Source: Sphingomonas sp. 28-63-12
GTDB lineage: Bacteria > Pseudomonadota > Alphaproteobacteria > Sphingomonadales > Sphingomonadaceae
Direction: 5' to 3'
DNA length: 64,000 bases
NCBI GenBank assembly: GCA_002281535.1
Contig: NCGD01000008.1
Coordinates: forward strand, 1-64,000
Shown: one piece after another, positions 18,801 to 27,344 of the stretch
Layout of the letters: every line of letters begins with the position of its first letter
Numbering within the stretch: the first letter of the stretch is position 1
Made by a program: the position numbers and the translations under genes
Notes under the pieces: generated by a model
Database searches by the model: none
Told to the model about the DNA's origin: nothing
The model's input: the letters and a program-made list of their open reading frames with translations, nothing else

Positions 18801-20154
18801 CCGCCAGCAACTATTCGCGCGGATCGTGCCCTGGGCAACACGCGCAGGCGGGCCGCTTGCGCCGTTACTGGCCAGCCGTCCGGCAGCGGATCGGCTGACA
18901 ATCCTGCTGCACGCGGCCCAGGCGGCGCTCGACGGGGTCGCGTTCGATCTTGAGCGCGTCGCCTTCCCGACGACCCCGCCGCCTTCACCTCCCCCCGCCG
19001 TGGCTGCACCGATCGCTGCACAGCCATCCAGGCGCGCCGGCCGCGACCAGCTGTTCGGTTGGCTCGATGGCAGCATGGCGACCAGCGGCGAAGCGGCGGC
19101 GTTTGTCCGGCTCTTCGCCCGATTGGCCGATGCCGAAGATCCGGCGCTGATCGCCTATCTGGCGCACCGGCGCGGAACGGCGGCACACCGCGCACGCTGG
19201 GCGGCATTGCTCCCGCCCGAGGCGATCGGTGGGCTGGTCCGGCTCGTAGCGCCGACCCAGGCGCGCGTGTTGGTCGATGCGGCGATCGTCTTGGCGGTGG
19301 CGTGGCGCCGGGCCGCGCCCTTTGGCGCACGGCGCCGGGATCCGGGAACGATCTGGGCGCTGCTGCTCGATTTCGCCGCCGCGCCTGATCCGCTGCCCTT
19401 GCCGGGAATTGTCGCGGCGATGGTCACCGGGCTGGCCGGGCCCGATGCCGCGCTGGCGGCCCGATTGCGCGTCCGTGCACAGGAATTGGCACAACAGGGT
19501 GGCCATGTTTCGCTGGCAGCGATATTGCGGCGCGCGGCGGCGCGACCCGAGCCGCTGCGTCCTGCGCCCCCCCGCAAGCCGGTCGTACAGCCGGCAGCGG
19601 CGGCGACGTCGATGTCGAGCAGCGATGAGGGTGAAACCGGCGATCCAATCTATATCGGCAATGCCGGGCTCGTGCTGTTCTCACCCTATCTGCCCGCCCT
19701 GTTCGACCGTCTCGGCCTGCTCACGACCGAGGACGGCGCCCCGCCACGGCTGATCGACCCGGAGGCCCAGTCACGCGCGGTGCATTTGCTGCAATATCTC
19801 GTCGACGAGCGGCTCGACACCGCCGAGCCGCTGCTCGTCCTCAACAAGCTGTTGTGCGGCATCGCGCCGGCCGAGCCGGTGGCGGCCAGCATCACGCCAA
19901 GTCAGGCGGAGCTCGACCTTTGTGATGGTCTGATCGGCGCACTGATCGGCAATTGGCCAATGCTCGAGGGCACCTCGCCGGCCGGGCTGCGCGAGACTTT
20001 CCTGCAGCGCGAAGGGCGGCTGCTGTTTGGCGATGATCGCTGGACGCTCCAGGTGCAGCGCAAGACGGTCGATGTGCTGGTCGATCAGATTCCCTGGGGG
20101 TTCAGCATGATCTTTCATCGCTGGATGCCGGTACCGGTGCACGTGACATGGTAG
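15832..20154 (+). CDS. eCIS tape measure protein (Pvc14-like, CIS_TMP)
   Basis: 1440 residues, Ala/Leu/Arg-rich and mostly helical. The C-terminal ~170 residues carry the CIS tape-measure signature: IYIGNAGLVLFSPYLPALFDRLGL, AVHLLQYLVDE, LVLNKLLCG, LRETFLQREG and VDQIPWGFSMIFHRWM. Internal degenerate modules repeat about every 175 residues, each with DAGSQFNRRRF (from residues 239 and 414) and a weaker GGRFDRRAF copy near residue 745. The start at 15832 is chosen over 15817 because it gives the ATGA overlap used throughout this operon. It should set tail length and assist hub assembly. Confidence 0.9.
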   Translation: MTLLAPAGGHRIGKLDLRATIGSLDQALAIRPRIEALAARVLPDVLERVLDQAAPRHLYLRIARLDLDLGTVSATDLEQDIVAALEDALAEALRRALHAAEHYPSADARLIAPADAQLQGFIGYLASGLPSTIYPQAAAEPRAMLAHLVADQPGALIAMLRQRAGQRHVLERLILQIGADGLAGLLSLLAPGDAAIIRALIADILLAHRSEPLASAVAVTEPVLERLLWVATLELLLRDAGSQFNRRRFLGYLLQREARQAGLDFAALLQLLGAAIAQTRARMGFRSSLPQLVAELIAEQPALPDAATAPAPTGGAAGPTSALAAAATGDYGLLVALVRRLAGNRVAIEALVITLDPAIFAGLVATLDPANADLILAILDDIERVHQAKPTVLGSGPALMPMLRSITVQFLVSDAGSQFNRRRFLAQLIEGEARHASIDYPAMLLLLADALARQQPRLGYRSSLPAILGDLIAEVAPALQLPAADAVATALTAARRGDRAALIRLLRASGDDLAARATIIAQADTALLGLVVREIDPVAGPLLHRDVETLIALYAAGPFLALSAEGMARAIRLVGLHALLRRGAAPSARRAWRDQLMDGLAAATGTAPATLRAQFARAAAEHPLIAGDIATGWAIGPAVLRVDAAGSVARLTTAMAANDIELVTRLLRAAAARPSALAQLADTLDETARAGALAAFDAPNADAVLADIRSLSELHAAYPLARLDRADFAALLWTRALIYLAGLRGGRFDRRAFGQHMLRSIAQHQGSAPAALAQDLRRGLGLIAPGRVRPVAALIATLAPADRPGAGSDDQHRAIEEFLHSGRPPYLGRGLPALAASDRAWLAAAIRRVSREAPGAVHTLVARLLDWLLPDELLACLAPDLVGPAALLGGDTDDLAHWQQLFAALLRGERPAPPKSRRRRRRLDRLSAIGHWLDHGAWPWWTARGPSPAELLAMLPTVSIAELQWLFHADTPDRALARLRRAIEPLDDRARQQLFARIVPWATRAGGPLAPLLASRPAADRLTILLHAAQAALDGVAFDLERVAFPTTPPPSPPPAVAAPIAAQPSRRAGRDQLFGWLDGSMATSGEAAAFVRLFARLADAEDPALIAYLAHRRGTAAHRARWAALLPPEAIGGLVRLVAPTQARVLVDAAIVLAVAWRRAAPFGARRRDPGTIWALLLDFAAAPDPLPLPGIVAAMVTGLAGPDAALAARLRVRAQELAQQGGHVSLAAILRRAAARPEPLRPAPPRKPVVQPAAAATSMSSSDEGETGDPIYIGNAGLVLFSPYLPALFDRLGLLTTEDGAPPRLIDPEAQSRAVHLLQYLVDERLDTAEPLLVLNKLLCGIAPAEPVAASITPSQAELDLCDGLIGALIGNWPMLEGTSPAGLRETFLQREGRLLFGDDRWTLQVQRKTVDVLVDQIPWGFSMIFHRWMPVPVHVTW
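16510..17530 (+). repeat. two tandem ~525-bp modules inside the tape measure gene
   Basis: The protein segments starting near residues 227 and 402 repeat the same order of motifs: DAGSQFNRRRFL, a REAR/GEAR helix, G-[FY]-RSSLP and an LIAE ending, spaced 175 residues apart. The DNA is clearly diverged, so this is an old protein-level duplication rather than a recent one. Confidence 0.75.
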
Positions 20155-21515
20155 TGCCCGCCACCATTGCCACCAATGCGCAGGCGATCGATGCCGAACT
20201 GGCCTGGCTCGAGGCGTGCTTGACGGTGCGGTTCGCGCAATATGGCGGCCAGCAAAAGCCGGCGGCGCGCGATCGCGGCCTGCCGCCGCCGCCGCCGATC
20301 GAACAGACCCCCGGGCCCTATGCCGCGATCGTGCGCCAGTTCGCGCCGTTGCCGGCGGAGCGACTGGTGCTGGTGCTGGCGCTGGCGCCCTATGTCGCGC
20401 CGGCGCTGCTTGATCCGTTCCTGCTCCACAATGAAGCGACCAAGCGGCGGTTCACCGAATTTGGCGGCTATGCCGGCCAGGCGCATGCCGGTTTCCTGCC
20501 GACCGGCGAGACCGCGATGTTCCTGCTCGCCGGCGATGACCGTGCCCAGCGGATCGCCGCTGAGCCCCTGTTCGCGCATGATCATCCGCTGGTCCGCCAC
20601 GGCACGCTGATCCTCGATCACCGGCACCCCGACGAGCCCCGGCTGTCGATGGCACTGCGGCTGTCGGCGGCCGGGCTGCATGCGTTGCTCCACGCGCATG
20701 ATTACGCACCGGTACCCGGGCCTGATTTCCCGGCGACCCTGCTCACCACCCCGCTCGAGTGGCAGGATCTGGTGCTTGACAATGCCACACGCCGCCAAAT
20801 CGAACTGATCGGGCTGTGGATCGAGCATTGGAAGACCCTGATGGGCGATTGGGGGCTCAGCCGCCGGCTCAAGCCTGGCTATCGCTGCCTGTTCCATGGC
20901 ACCCCGGGCACCGGCAAGACGCTGACAGCGAGCCTGCTCGGCAAGCGCTTCGGCCTGCCGGTCTATCGCGTCGACATCTCGCGGGTCGTCTCCAAATGGA
21001 TTGGCGAGACCGAGAAGAATCTGGCGACCCTGTTCGATCAGGCCGCCAATCGCGACTGGATCCTGTTCTTCGATGAGGCCGATGCGCTGTTTGGCAAGCG
21101 TACCGAATCGCAATCCGCCAATGATCGATCCGCCAACCAGCAGATCGCCTATCTGCTCCAACGGCTGGAGGAGCATCCCGGCGTCGCGATCCTGGCGACT
21201 AACCAGCATGGCTATGTCGATGAGGCGTTTTCGCGGCGCTTTCAGGCATCGATTCGCTTCGCCATGCCCGATGCCAAGGCGCGACGGCAATTATGGCAAG
21301 GATCGTTCGAGAGCCAGGGCTTCGCGCTCGCGCCCGATGTCGATTTCGCGGCGTTGGCGGAGAAATATGAACTCGCCGGCGGCGCGATCATCAATGTGCT
21401 GCGCCATGCCTGCCTGATGGCGATCCAGCGCACCCCGCCGATCGTCCACGCGCATGACCTGCTGGACGGCATTCGCCGCGAATTGCAGAAGGACGGCCAT
21501 TACATCAGCAGCTGA
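20148..21515 (+). CDS. AAA+ ATPase of the eCIS (Pvc15-like)
   Basis: 455 residues. An N-terminal ~230-residue family-specific domain is followed by one AAA+ module with Walker A GTPGTGKT at residues 251-258, Walker B ILFFDEAD at 305-312, a sensor-1 Asn in ILATNQHG and the arginine-finger region EAFSRRFQ. It belongs to the FtsH/spastin-like ATPases that accompany every complete eCIS. In PVCs and Afp it is needed for assembly or cargo loading rather than for contraction. The start overlaps the tape measure stop by 7 nt. Confidence 0.93.
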   Translation: MVVPATIATNAQAIDAELAWLEACLTVRFAQYGGQQKPAARDRGLPPPPPIEQTPGPYAAIVRQFAPLPAERLVLVLALAPYVAPALLDPFLLHNEATKRRFTEFGGYAGQAHAGFLPTGETAMFLLAGDDRAQRIAAEPLFAHDHPLVRHGTLILDHRHPDEPRLSMALRLSAAGLHALLHAHDYAPVPGPDFPATLLTTPLEWQDLVLDNATRRQIELIGLWIEHWKTLMGDWGLSRRLKPGYRCLFHGTPGTGKTLTASLLGKRFGLPVYRVDISRVVSKWIGETEKNLATLFDQAANRDWILFFDEADALFGKRTESQSANDRSANQQIAYLLQRLEEHPGVAILATNQHGYVDEAFSRRFQASIRFAMPDAKARRQLWQGSFESQGFALAPDVDFAALAEKYELAGGAIINVLRHACLMAIQRTPPIVHAHDLLDGIRRELQKDGHYISS

Positions 21516-21541
21516 TTTGCGCCCCTGAGAGGAGAAGGATC

Positions 21542-21934
21542 GTGTCCACCCCCGACGTCACCGCCACCGCGATGCTTCAGTGCAGCTTTGGCGCCGCGCC
21601 CGCCCCGTTTGTGGTATTGCCGATCAACCGCGTCACCGCGTGCAATTTCCCGTCCGGGACAATCATGGACAATATCCCGCTCGTCAACATCACGCCGTTC
21701 GGCATGTGCCAGAGCCCGAGCAACCCCACGGTGATCGCCGCCACTGCCGCCGCCCTCGGCGTTTTTACACCGATGCCCTGCGTCCCGGTCACCGTTGCGC
21801 CGTGGACCCCCGGCACGCCGACGGTAACCATCGCCAATCTTCCCGCACTCGACACCAATTGCAAATTGATGTGCGCCTGGGCCGGTGTGATCGGGGTCCA
21901 ACAGGCCGCGCAGTTTACCGTCACGGTGCCCTGA
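21542..21934 (+). CDS. PAAR-like spike tip protein, DUF4280 (Pvc10-like)
   Basis: 130-residue protein starting with GTG after a strong GAGGAGAAGG ribosome binding site. Features are ATAMLQCSFGAAPAPF, several Pro/Gly turns (PFGMCQSPSNP, PMPCVPVTVAPW) and four scattered Cys, as in DUF4280 PAAR-like proteins. It would cap the VgrG-like spike (5612-7387) and sharpen the puncturing tip; in PVCs the equivalent is Pvc10. It is the last recognisable eCIS gene here. No effector extension is present. Confidence 0.85.
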   Translation: MSTPDVTATAMLQCSFGAAPAPFVVLPINRVTACNFPSGTIMDNIPLVNITPFGMCQSPSNPTVIAATAAALGVFTPMPCVPVTVAPWTPGTPTVTIANLPALDTNCKLMCAWAGVIGVQQAAQFTVTVP

Positions 21935-21954
21935 TCGCGGGCCAGGGCGCGATC
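21933..21954 (+). terminator. possible hairpin at the end of the eCIS operon
   Basis: GATCGCG (21933-21939) pairs with CGCGATC (21948-21954) around an 8-nt loop, beginning inside the PAAR-like stop codon. There is no U-tract, so intrinsic termination is doubtful; it could also stabilise the 3' end. Confidence 0.25.
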
Positions 21955-22051
21955 GCCACCGGCAAATCGACCCCGGCCCGATGCACTGACGTCGGTTGTT
22001 ATCCGTTGGTTGCGCGTTTACGCCGGCACGGGGCATAGGGGGAATATCGCG

Positions 22052-22996
22052 ATGAGCGCCGCAGACTTTATCCAGGCGAACATCACGCTATTTTCGGCGC
22101 TGGCGTTTCTGGCGATGATTGCTGTTGAGCAAATCGCGATCAGGTTGTTCAGGCGCAAGGGCAAGACCCCGCTGCAAGATAGCGCGGTCAGCATCTTTCT
22201 GGGTTATATGAGCCAGCCGGCCAACGCGCTCACCGCCTTCATTACGCTGGGTATTTTAGCGGCGGTCGAGCCGCTGCGGATCGCCACGCTGCCGGTGACT
22301 TGGCTCAGCTTTGGCGTGTGTTTCGTGCTCGACGACCTGCGCTTCTATGTCCACCACCGCATCTCCCACCGGGTGCGCTGGGTCTGGGCGATGCACGGCG
22401 TTCATCATTCCAGCCGCAATTATAATCTGCCCATCGCATTGCGCCAATCCTGGACCAAGCATTTCACCGGCACAATGCTGCTTAAAATCCCGTTGGTCCT
22501 GGTCGGCTTCGATCCGGTGATGGTGACCTTTTGCGGCATTCTCAACGCGACCTATCAGTTTTTCCTGCACACCGAGACGGTCGACCAGATGCCACGCTGG
22601 TTCGAGGCGGTGTTGAACACCCCGTCGCACCACCGCGTGCATCACGCCAATAATCCGCGCTATCTGGATGCCAATTATGCCGGCACGCTGATCATCTGGG
22701 ACCGGCTGTTCGGCAGCTTCGAGGCCGAGCGTGCCGACGATCCGCCCTGTTACGGGCTGGTCAAGCAGCTCGATACGCTCAACCCGGTGACGGTGCTGAC
22801 GCAGGAATATGTCGGCATTGCGCGCGATGCCGCACAGCGCGGGCTGACGATGCGGCAGCGGCTGGGCTATGTCTTCGCCCCGCCGGGGTGGAGCCATGAC
22901 GGGTCACGACTGGGCACCGAGGAGATAAGGCATGCCGCCGGCTTTGGCCCGCAGGATCGCCAGCGGCCAAAAGCCCCGACGCACCTGACGCAATGA
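22052..22996 (+). CDS. sterol desaturase / fatty acid hydroxylase family membrane protein
   Basis: 314 residues with about four to five hydrophobic segments and the di-iron His clusters of the family: YVHHRISH...MHGVHHSSRNYN and later SHHRVHHANN. These bind two irons and hydroxylate or desaturate a lipid substrate at the inner membrane. ATG 22052 is preferred over 22010 because AGGGGGA lies 9 nt upstream and it gives the typical N-terminus. It is coupled by ATGA to the next gene. The substrate is unknown; being next to the eCIS is probably incidental. Confidence 0.88.
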   Translation: MSAADFIQANITLFSALAFLAMIAVEQIAIRLFRRKGKTPLQDSAVSIFLGYMSQPANALTAFITLGILAAVEPLRIATLPVTWLSFGVCFVLDDLRFYVHHRISHRVRWVWAMHGVHHSSRNYNLPIALRQSWTKHFTGTMLLKIPLVLVGFDPVMVTFCGILNATYQFFLHTETVDQMPRWFEAVLNTPSHHRVHHANNPRYLDANYAGTLIIWDRLFGSFEAERADDPPCYGLVKQLDTLNPVTVLTQEYVGIARDAAQRGLTMRQRLGYVFAPPGWSHDGSRLGTEEIRHAAGFGPQDRQRPKAPTHLTQ

Positions 22997-23559
22997 CAGC
23001 CGCATTGCCGCTCCATTATGCGCTGACCGAGGCGATCGTGGCTGCAGCCGGCGTGATCGGCATAGGGCAGCTAATGGCAATCAGCCGATCGGCTGCGCTG
23101 GGGCTGGCCCCCTTCGCGCTTGCCGGCCTGATCGGCGCGATCCAGATCGCCGGTGGCCTGACTGGCCCGATCGTCATGGTGCACGCTTTCCTCTCGCGCG
23201 CCGGCGCAGTGTTCGGCCTTGGCTGTCTGGTCGCTGTGCTAGCGCACCGCCGCGCGCCGCAGCCAGCCGCGATCGGCGCGGCGGCGGCGGCTGCCGTCAT
23301 CGCCTTCCCGGCAGCCGGCGTCGCGATTTTCGTGGTGCTGATCCTGGGCGGTGCTGTCCTGACGTTCCGCGCCGCGCCACATCGGCGCGTGATGGCGGCA
23401 GTGGGGTTTGCGCTGCTGCTGCCCGCACAACAATTAACGGCAGCGCTGCGGCCGGCGCATCCGGCAATGGCCTGGCACCTGTTCCATGTGCTGGTCGCGC
23501 TGTGGTTGGTGGGGATCGCAGCCATTTTCCAGCGCGCGCGGCTGCAGCGGGCAACTTAA
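22993..23559 (+). CDS. small integral membrane protein, unknown function
   Basis: 188 residues, very hydrophobic, with about five or six predicted membrane segments separated by short Arg-rich loops (HRRAPQP, RAAPHRR). I do not recognise a family. The start overlaps the stop of the sterol-desaturase-like gene, so the two are probably co-translated and may act together, for example as an enzyme and a membrane partner. That pairing is inference from overlap only. Confidence 0.6.
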   Translation: MTAALPLHYALTEAIVAAAGVIGIGQLMAISRSAALGLAPFALAGLIGAIQIAGGLTGPIVMVHAFLSRAGAVFGLGCLVAVLAHRRAPQPAAIGAAAAAAVIAFPAAGVAIFVVLILGGAVLTFRAAPHRRVMAAVGFALLLPAQQLTAALRPAHPAMAWHLFHVLVALWLVGIAAIFQRARLQRAT

Positions 23560-23654
23560 ACAAGCGCACCGGCGGCCGCCGCCGGCCAGGCAAATTCCCC
23601 GGTGACCTGCCCCGATTTCTTGCTTAAGCCGGCGCAACATTTTCGGAGGTCAGC

Positions 23655-26600
23655 ATGGCATATCGGGTCGAAGCGGTTTCGGGCACAATCATCGCGATGC
23701 TGCTCGCGCTCGGCCAGGCCCAGGCACAAACCCCGGCCACCGCAGTGCCGGCGGCGGGTGAAAAAAAGGCCGATGCCAAGCCCGCCAAATGGGACGTCAA
23801 CGCCCCCACTGGCATGATGACGCGGCAGGTCCGCATCGCGGTCGACAATGGCAGCTGGATGAATGTCGACGTGTCGCACGACGGCAAGCTGATCGCCTTC
23901 GATCTGCTGGGCGACATCTATACGATGCCGATTGCAGGCGGCACGCCGACTCGGATCGCCGAGGGTCTGGCCTTCGAGCATCAGCCGCGCTTCTCGCCCG
24001 ACGGCAAGCGCATCGCCTTCACCTCGGATCGGGGCGGCGGCGACAATATCTGGATCATGAATGTCGACGGCAGCGACAAGCGCCAGCTGACCAAGGAAGA
24101 TTTCCGCCTGCTCAACCAGCCGAGCTGGAGCCCCGACGGCCGATTCATTATCGCCAAGAAGCATTTCACTACCCAGCGCTCGCTCGGCACCGGCGAAATC
24201 TGGATCTATCATGTCTCGGGCGGCGGCGGCGTCCAGCTTGTCAAGCGTGCCAGCGAGCAGCTTCAGAAGGAGCTTGGCGAACCCATCTACGCCCCCGACG
24301 GCAAGAGCCTCTATTACACCCGCAACGTCACGCCCGGGCCGATCTTTGCCTATGCGCAGGATTCGAACACCGAGCTGTTCGATATCGAGCGTTATGATCT
24401 CGACACGGGCGAGGTGACGACCATCGTTTCGGGCGTCGGTGGATCGGTGCGGCCGACGCCATCGCCCGACGGCAAGAAAATCGCCTTCGTCCGCCGCGAG
24501 CGTGCCCGGTCGAAACTCTATGTGAAGGATCTGGCCTCAGGCGAAGAGCGCAAGATTGACGATGCGCTCGATCAGGATGTGCAGGAGACCTGGGCCGTCA
24601 CCGGCGTCTATCCCAACATGGCCTGGACGCCCGATAGCAACAGCGTGATCTTCTGGGCCGGCGGCAAAATCCGCCGGGTGAATGCCGATGGCGGCAATGC
24701 GGCCGATATTCCCTTCAAGATCGACGACACCCGCGTCGTTATCGATGCCGTGCATCCGCAGATCGAGGTCGCGCCGGCCAACGTTACGACAACGATGCCG
24801 CGCTGGGCGACCGTGTCACCCGATGGCAGCCAGGTGGTGTTCGAAACGCTTGGCAAGCTGTGGATCAAGCCCGCCTCGGGCGGTGCAGCACGGCGGCTGG
24901 TCAAGGGTGACGAGGCCGAGATGGAACTATGGCCAAACTGGTCGCGCGACGGGCGGACGATCGTGTTCGTCGGCTGGACCGATGCCGGGCTCGGCCATAT
25001 CCGTACCGTCGCCGCGAACGGCGGCGCGGCGCGCAATGTAACGGCCGATCCCGGCCATTATCTCAACCCGCGCTTCTCGCCCGATGGCAAGCTGATCGTC
25101 TTCGAACGCGGCCAGAGCAGCGGGTTGACCTCACCACGCTGGGCCGACGATCCCGGTGTCTTCCGCATCGCCAGCAATGGCGGCAAGGCGACACGAATCG
25201 CCAGCGACGGCGCGGAACCGCAATTCGGCAGCGCCGATGATCGCGTCTTCATGATTGTGTCCGACAAGGGCAAGCGCCAGCTGATCAGCACCGACCTGAG
25301 CGGCCAGGCCAAGCGCGTCCATGGCACGGGTGACCTCGTCAACGATTATCAGGTTTCGCCCGATGGCCGCTTCGTCGCCTTCCGGCAGAATTACGAGGCA
25401 TTCGTCATGCCGCTGCTGCCGGGCACGCAGGACGTGGTGATTGACGAAAAGGGCGGCCCGCTGCCGGTGACTCGAGTCAGCGGTGATGGAGCGGATTTCA
25501 TCAACTGGTCCAACGACGGCGCCGCACTGCACTGGAGCCTCGGGCCGACGTTGTTCACCGCGCAGACCAATGCCCTGTTCGCGACCGCGCCGGCCGATAA
25601 GGACGCGCCCAAATTCGCGGCCCCCAAGACCGGCCTGTCACTGTCGATGACGGTGCCCGCCGACAAGCCGACCGGCACCGTCGCGCTGACGGGGGCGCGG
25701 ATCGTGACGATGGCCGATGCCAAGGGTGGGATCATCGATGATGGCGTGATCCTCATCACCGGCGACCGCATCGTCGCTGTCGGCCCGCGCGGATCGGTGA
25801 CGATTCCGCCGGAGGCGAAGACGGTCGATGTGGCGGGCAAGACGATCATCCCCGGGCTGGTCGATGCCCATGCGCACGGGCCACAGGGCGATGACGATCT
25901 GATCCCGCAGCAAAACTGGTCGGCCATGGTCAATCTCGCCATGGGGACGACGACGATCCACGATCCCTCGGCCCGCCCGCAGCAGATCTTCGTTGCCGCC
26001 GAAATGCAGCGGACCGGCAAGATCCTGGCGCCGCGCACTTTCTCGACCGGCGAGATCATCTATGGCGCCAAGCAGCCCGATGTCTATGCCGAGATCAACA
26101 GCTATGAGGACGCGCTCGCGCATGTCCGGCGGCTCAAGGCACAGGGCGCGCATTCGGTGAAGAACTATAACCAGCCGCGTCGCGAACAGCGCCAGATGGT
26201 CGTCGCCGCCGGTCAGGCCGAGGGGATGGAGGTCGTGCCAGAGGGCGGATCGCTGTTCACGATGGACATCTCGCTGATCCAGGACGGCAACGCGACCGTC
26301 GAGCACAACATCCCACTCGACCATTTCTATGATGATGTGATCAGCCTGTGGTCACAGTCCAAGACCAATTACACCCCCACCCTGGTCGTCACGTATGGCG
26401 GGCTGGCGGGCGATCCCTATTGGCGGGCGCATATGGACGTGTGGAAGCACCCGCTGCTTAGCCGCTATGCGCCGCCGGCGCTGCTCGCTGCGCAGAATGT
26501 CCGCCGGACGCTCGCGCCCGAGGAGGATTATGTCGATGCCGGCTCGGCGCGCGAGGCCAGGAAGCTCGCCGACAAGGGTGTGCAGGTGTCGATCGGCGCG

Positions 26601-26975
26601 CATGGCCAGCAAGCCGGGCTCGGATCGCATTGGGAATTATGGTCGTTCGTGCGCGGCGGCTGGAGCCCGATCGAGGCGCTGCGCGCCGGCACGATCATGC
26701 CCGCGACGTCGCTTGGGATGCAAAAGGATATCGGCTCGCTTGAAGTCGGCAAGCTCGCCGATCTGGTGGTGCTCGATGCCGATCCGACGGTCGACATCCG
26801 CAACAGCGACAAGATTGCCAAAGTGATGCTCGGCGGACGGCTCTATGAGTCGGCGACCCTCAACGAAACCGTCACCGGCAGCCGCACCCGTGCTCCCTTT
26901 TGGTGGGAGGCCAAGGGCGGCGGGGCAGCGGGCGTGTCGCTGCCATCGGTCGACAGCGTGACTGGCGGGGATTGA
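23655..26975 (+). CDS. exported TolB-propeller / amidohydrolase family protein
   Basis: 1106 residues. A signal peptide ends at AQA near residue 25. Residues ~50-660 are TolB/PD40-type beta-propeller repeats (recurrent SPDGK-x-IAF, e.g. RFSPDGKRIAFTSDRGG). Residues ~670-1080 are an amidohydrolase domain with the metal-binding DAHAHG motif, a candidate carboxylated Lys region (HSVKNYNQP), VEHNIPLDH and a closing LADLVVLDADP. The family is periplasmic and thought to hydrolyse peptides or other amides; the substrate is unknown. It has its own upstream gap of 95 bp and no operon partner. Confidence 0.88.
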   Translation: MAYRVEAVSGTIIAMLLALGQAQAQTPATAVPAAGEKKADAKPAKWDVNAPTGMMTRQVRIAVDNGSWMNVDVSHDGKLIAFDLLGDIYTMPIAGGTPTRIAEGLAFEHQPRFSPDGKRIAFTSDRGGGDNIWIMNVDGSDKRQLTKEDFRLLNQPSWSPDGRFIIAKKHFTTQRSLGTGEIWIYHVSGGGGVQLVKRASEQLQKELGEPIYAPDGKSLYYTRNVTPGPIFAYAQDSNTELFDIERYDLDTGEVTTIVSGVGGSVRPTPSPDGKKIAFVRRERARSKLYVKDLASGEERKIDDALDQDVQETWAVTGVYPNMAWTPDSNSVIFWAGGKIRRVNADGGNAADIPFKIDDTRVVIDAVHPQIEVAPANVTTTMPRWATVSPDGSQVVFETLGKLWIKPASGGAARRLVKGDEAEMELWPNWSRDGRTIVFVGWTDAGLGHIRTVAANGGAARNVTADPGHYLNPRFSPDGKLIVFERGQSSGLTSPRWADDPGVFRIASNGGKATRIASDGAEPQFGSADDRVFMIVSDKGKRQLISTDLSGQAKRVHGTGDLVNDYQVSPDGRFVAFRQNYEAFVMPLLPGTQDVVIDEKGGPLPVTRVSGDGADFINWSNDGAALHWSLGPTLFTAQTNALFATAPADKDAPKFAAPKTGLSLSMTVPADKPTGTVALTGARIVTMADAKGGIIDDGVILITGDRIVAVGPRGSVTIPPEAKTVDVAGKTIIPGLVDAHAHGPQGDDDLIPQQNWSAMVNLAMGTTTIHDPSARPQQIFVAAEMQRTGKILAPRTFSTGEIIYGAKQPDVYAEINSYEDALAHVRRLKAQGAHSVKNYNQPRREQRQMVVAAGQAEGMEVVPEGGSLFTMDISLIQDGNATVEHNIPLDHFYDDVISLWSQSKTNYTPTLVVTYGGLAGDPYWRAHMDVWKHPLLSRYAPPALLAAQNVRRTLAPEEDYVDAGSAREARKLADKGVQVSIGAHGQQAGLGSHWELWSFVRGGWSPIEALRAGTIMPATSLGMQKDIGSLEVGKLADLVVLDADPTVDIRNSDKIAKVMLGGRLYESATLNETVTGSRTRAPFWWEAKGGGAAGVSLPSVDSVTGGD

Positions 26976-27008
26976 GCGGCCAGGCGGTTCGGGGCGCGCT
27001 TGGGAAAA

Positions 27009-27084
27009 TGGTGCCCGGGGACGGATTCGAACCGCCGACACTGCGATTTTCAGTCGCATGCTCTACCAACTGAGCTACCCGGGC
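27009..27084 (-). tRNA. tRNA-Phe (GAA)
   Basis: Read on the minus strand, the 5' arm GCCCGGG pairs with CCCGGGC at the 3' end, followed by discriminator A and an encoded CCA. The D-arm AGCTCAGTTGGTAGAGC, an anticodon stem TGCGA/TCGCA around loop CTGAAAA (anticodon GAA) and the T-arm GGTTCGAATCC are all intact. 76 nt including CCA. Confidence 0.97.
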
Positions 27085-27105
27085 CGGGAACCCGATCAAC
27101 ACCGG

Positions 27106-27145
27106 GAAGGCGGCCTCTTAGTCATGAAGGCGGCCTCTTAGTCAT
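27106..27145. repeat. 20-bp perfect tandem duplication at the 3' end of yacG
   Basis: GAAGGCGGCCTCTTAGTCAT occurs at 27106-27125 and again at 27126-27145. The second copy contains the yacG stop codon (minus strand), so the duplication copies the last codons and stop into the region next to tRNA-Phe. A recent slippage event is likely. Confidence 0.95.
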
Positions 27146-27344
27146 CGTTATCGGCGCTGTCCAGTCTGGCGGCACCCGGTTGATCCTTTGAGGCTTCTTC
27201 GTCGCTGGCGGGCCCGGCGGGGAGGCGATAGCCCTCGCCCAGCCATTGCAGCAGATCGCGATCGACACAGCCGCGGCTGCAAAAGGGCTTGTGCGCAGCC
27301 GCTGTCGGCTTGCCGCAAATCGGGCAGGTTCCGGCCTTGGCCAT
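27138..27344 (-). CDS. yacG: DNA gyrase inhibitor YacG (zinc-binding)
   Basis: 68-residue protein with the CPICGKP and PFCSRGCVDRDLLQWLGEGYRLP motifs that hold one zinc ion and define YacG. In E. coli YacG binds GyrB and inhibits gyrase. The acidic C-terminal tail ends in ADNDD. It lies immediately after the RNase E/G-family gene (gap of one base region), completing the common alphaproteobacterial order infA-maf-RNase-yacG. Confidence 0.9.
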   Translation of the reverse strand: MAKAGTCPICGKPTAAAHKPFCSRGCVDRDLLQWLGEGYRLPAGPASDEEASKDQPGAARLDSADNDD

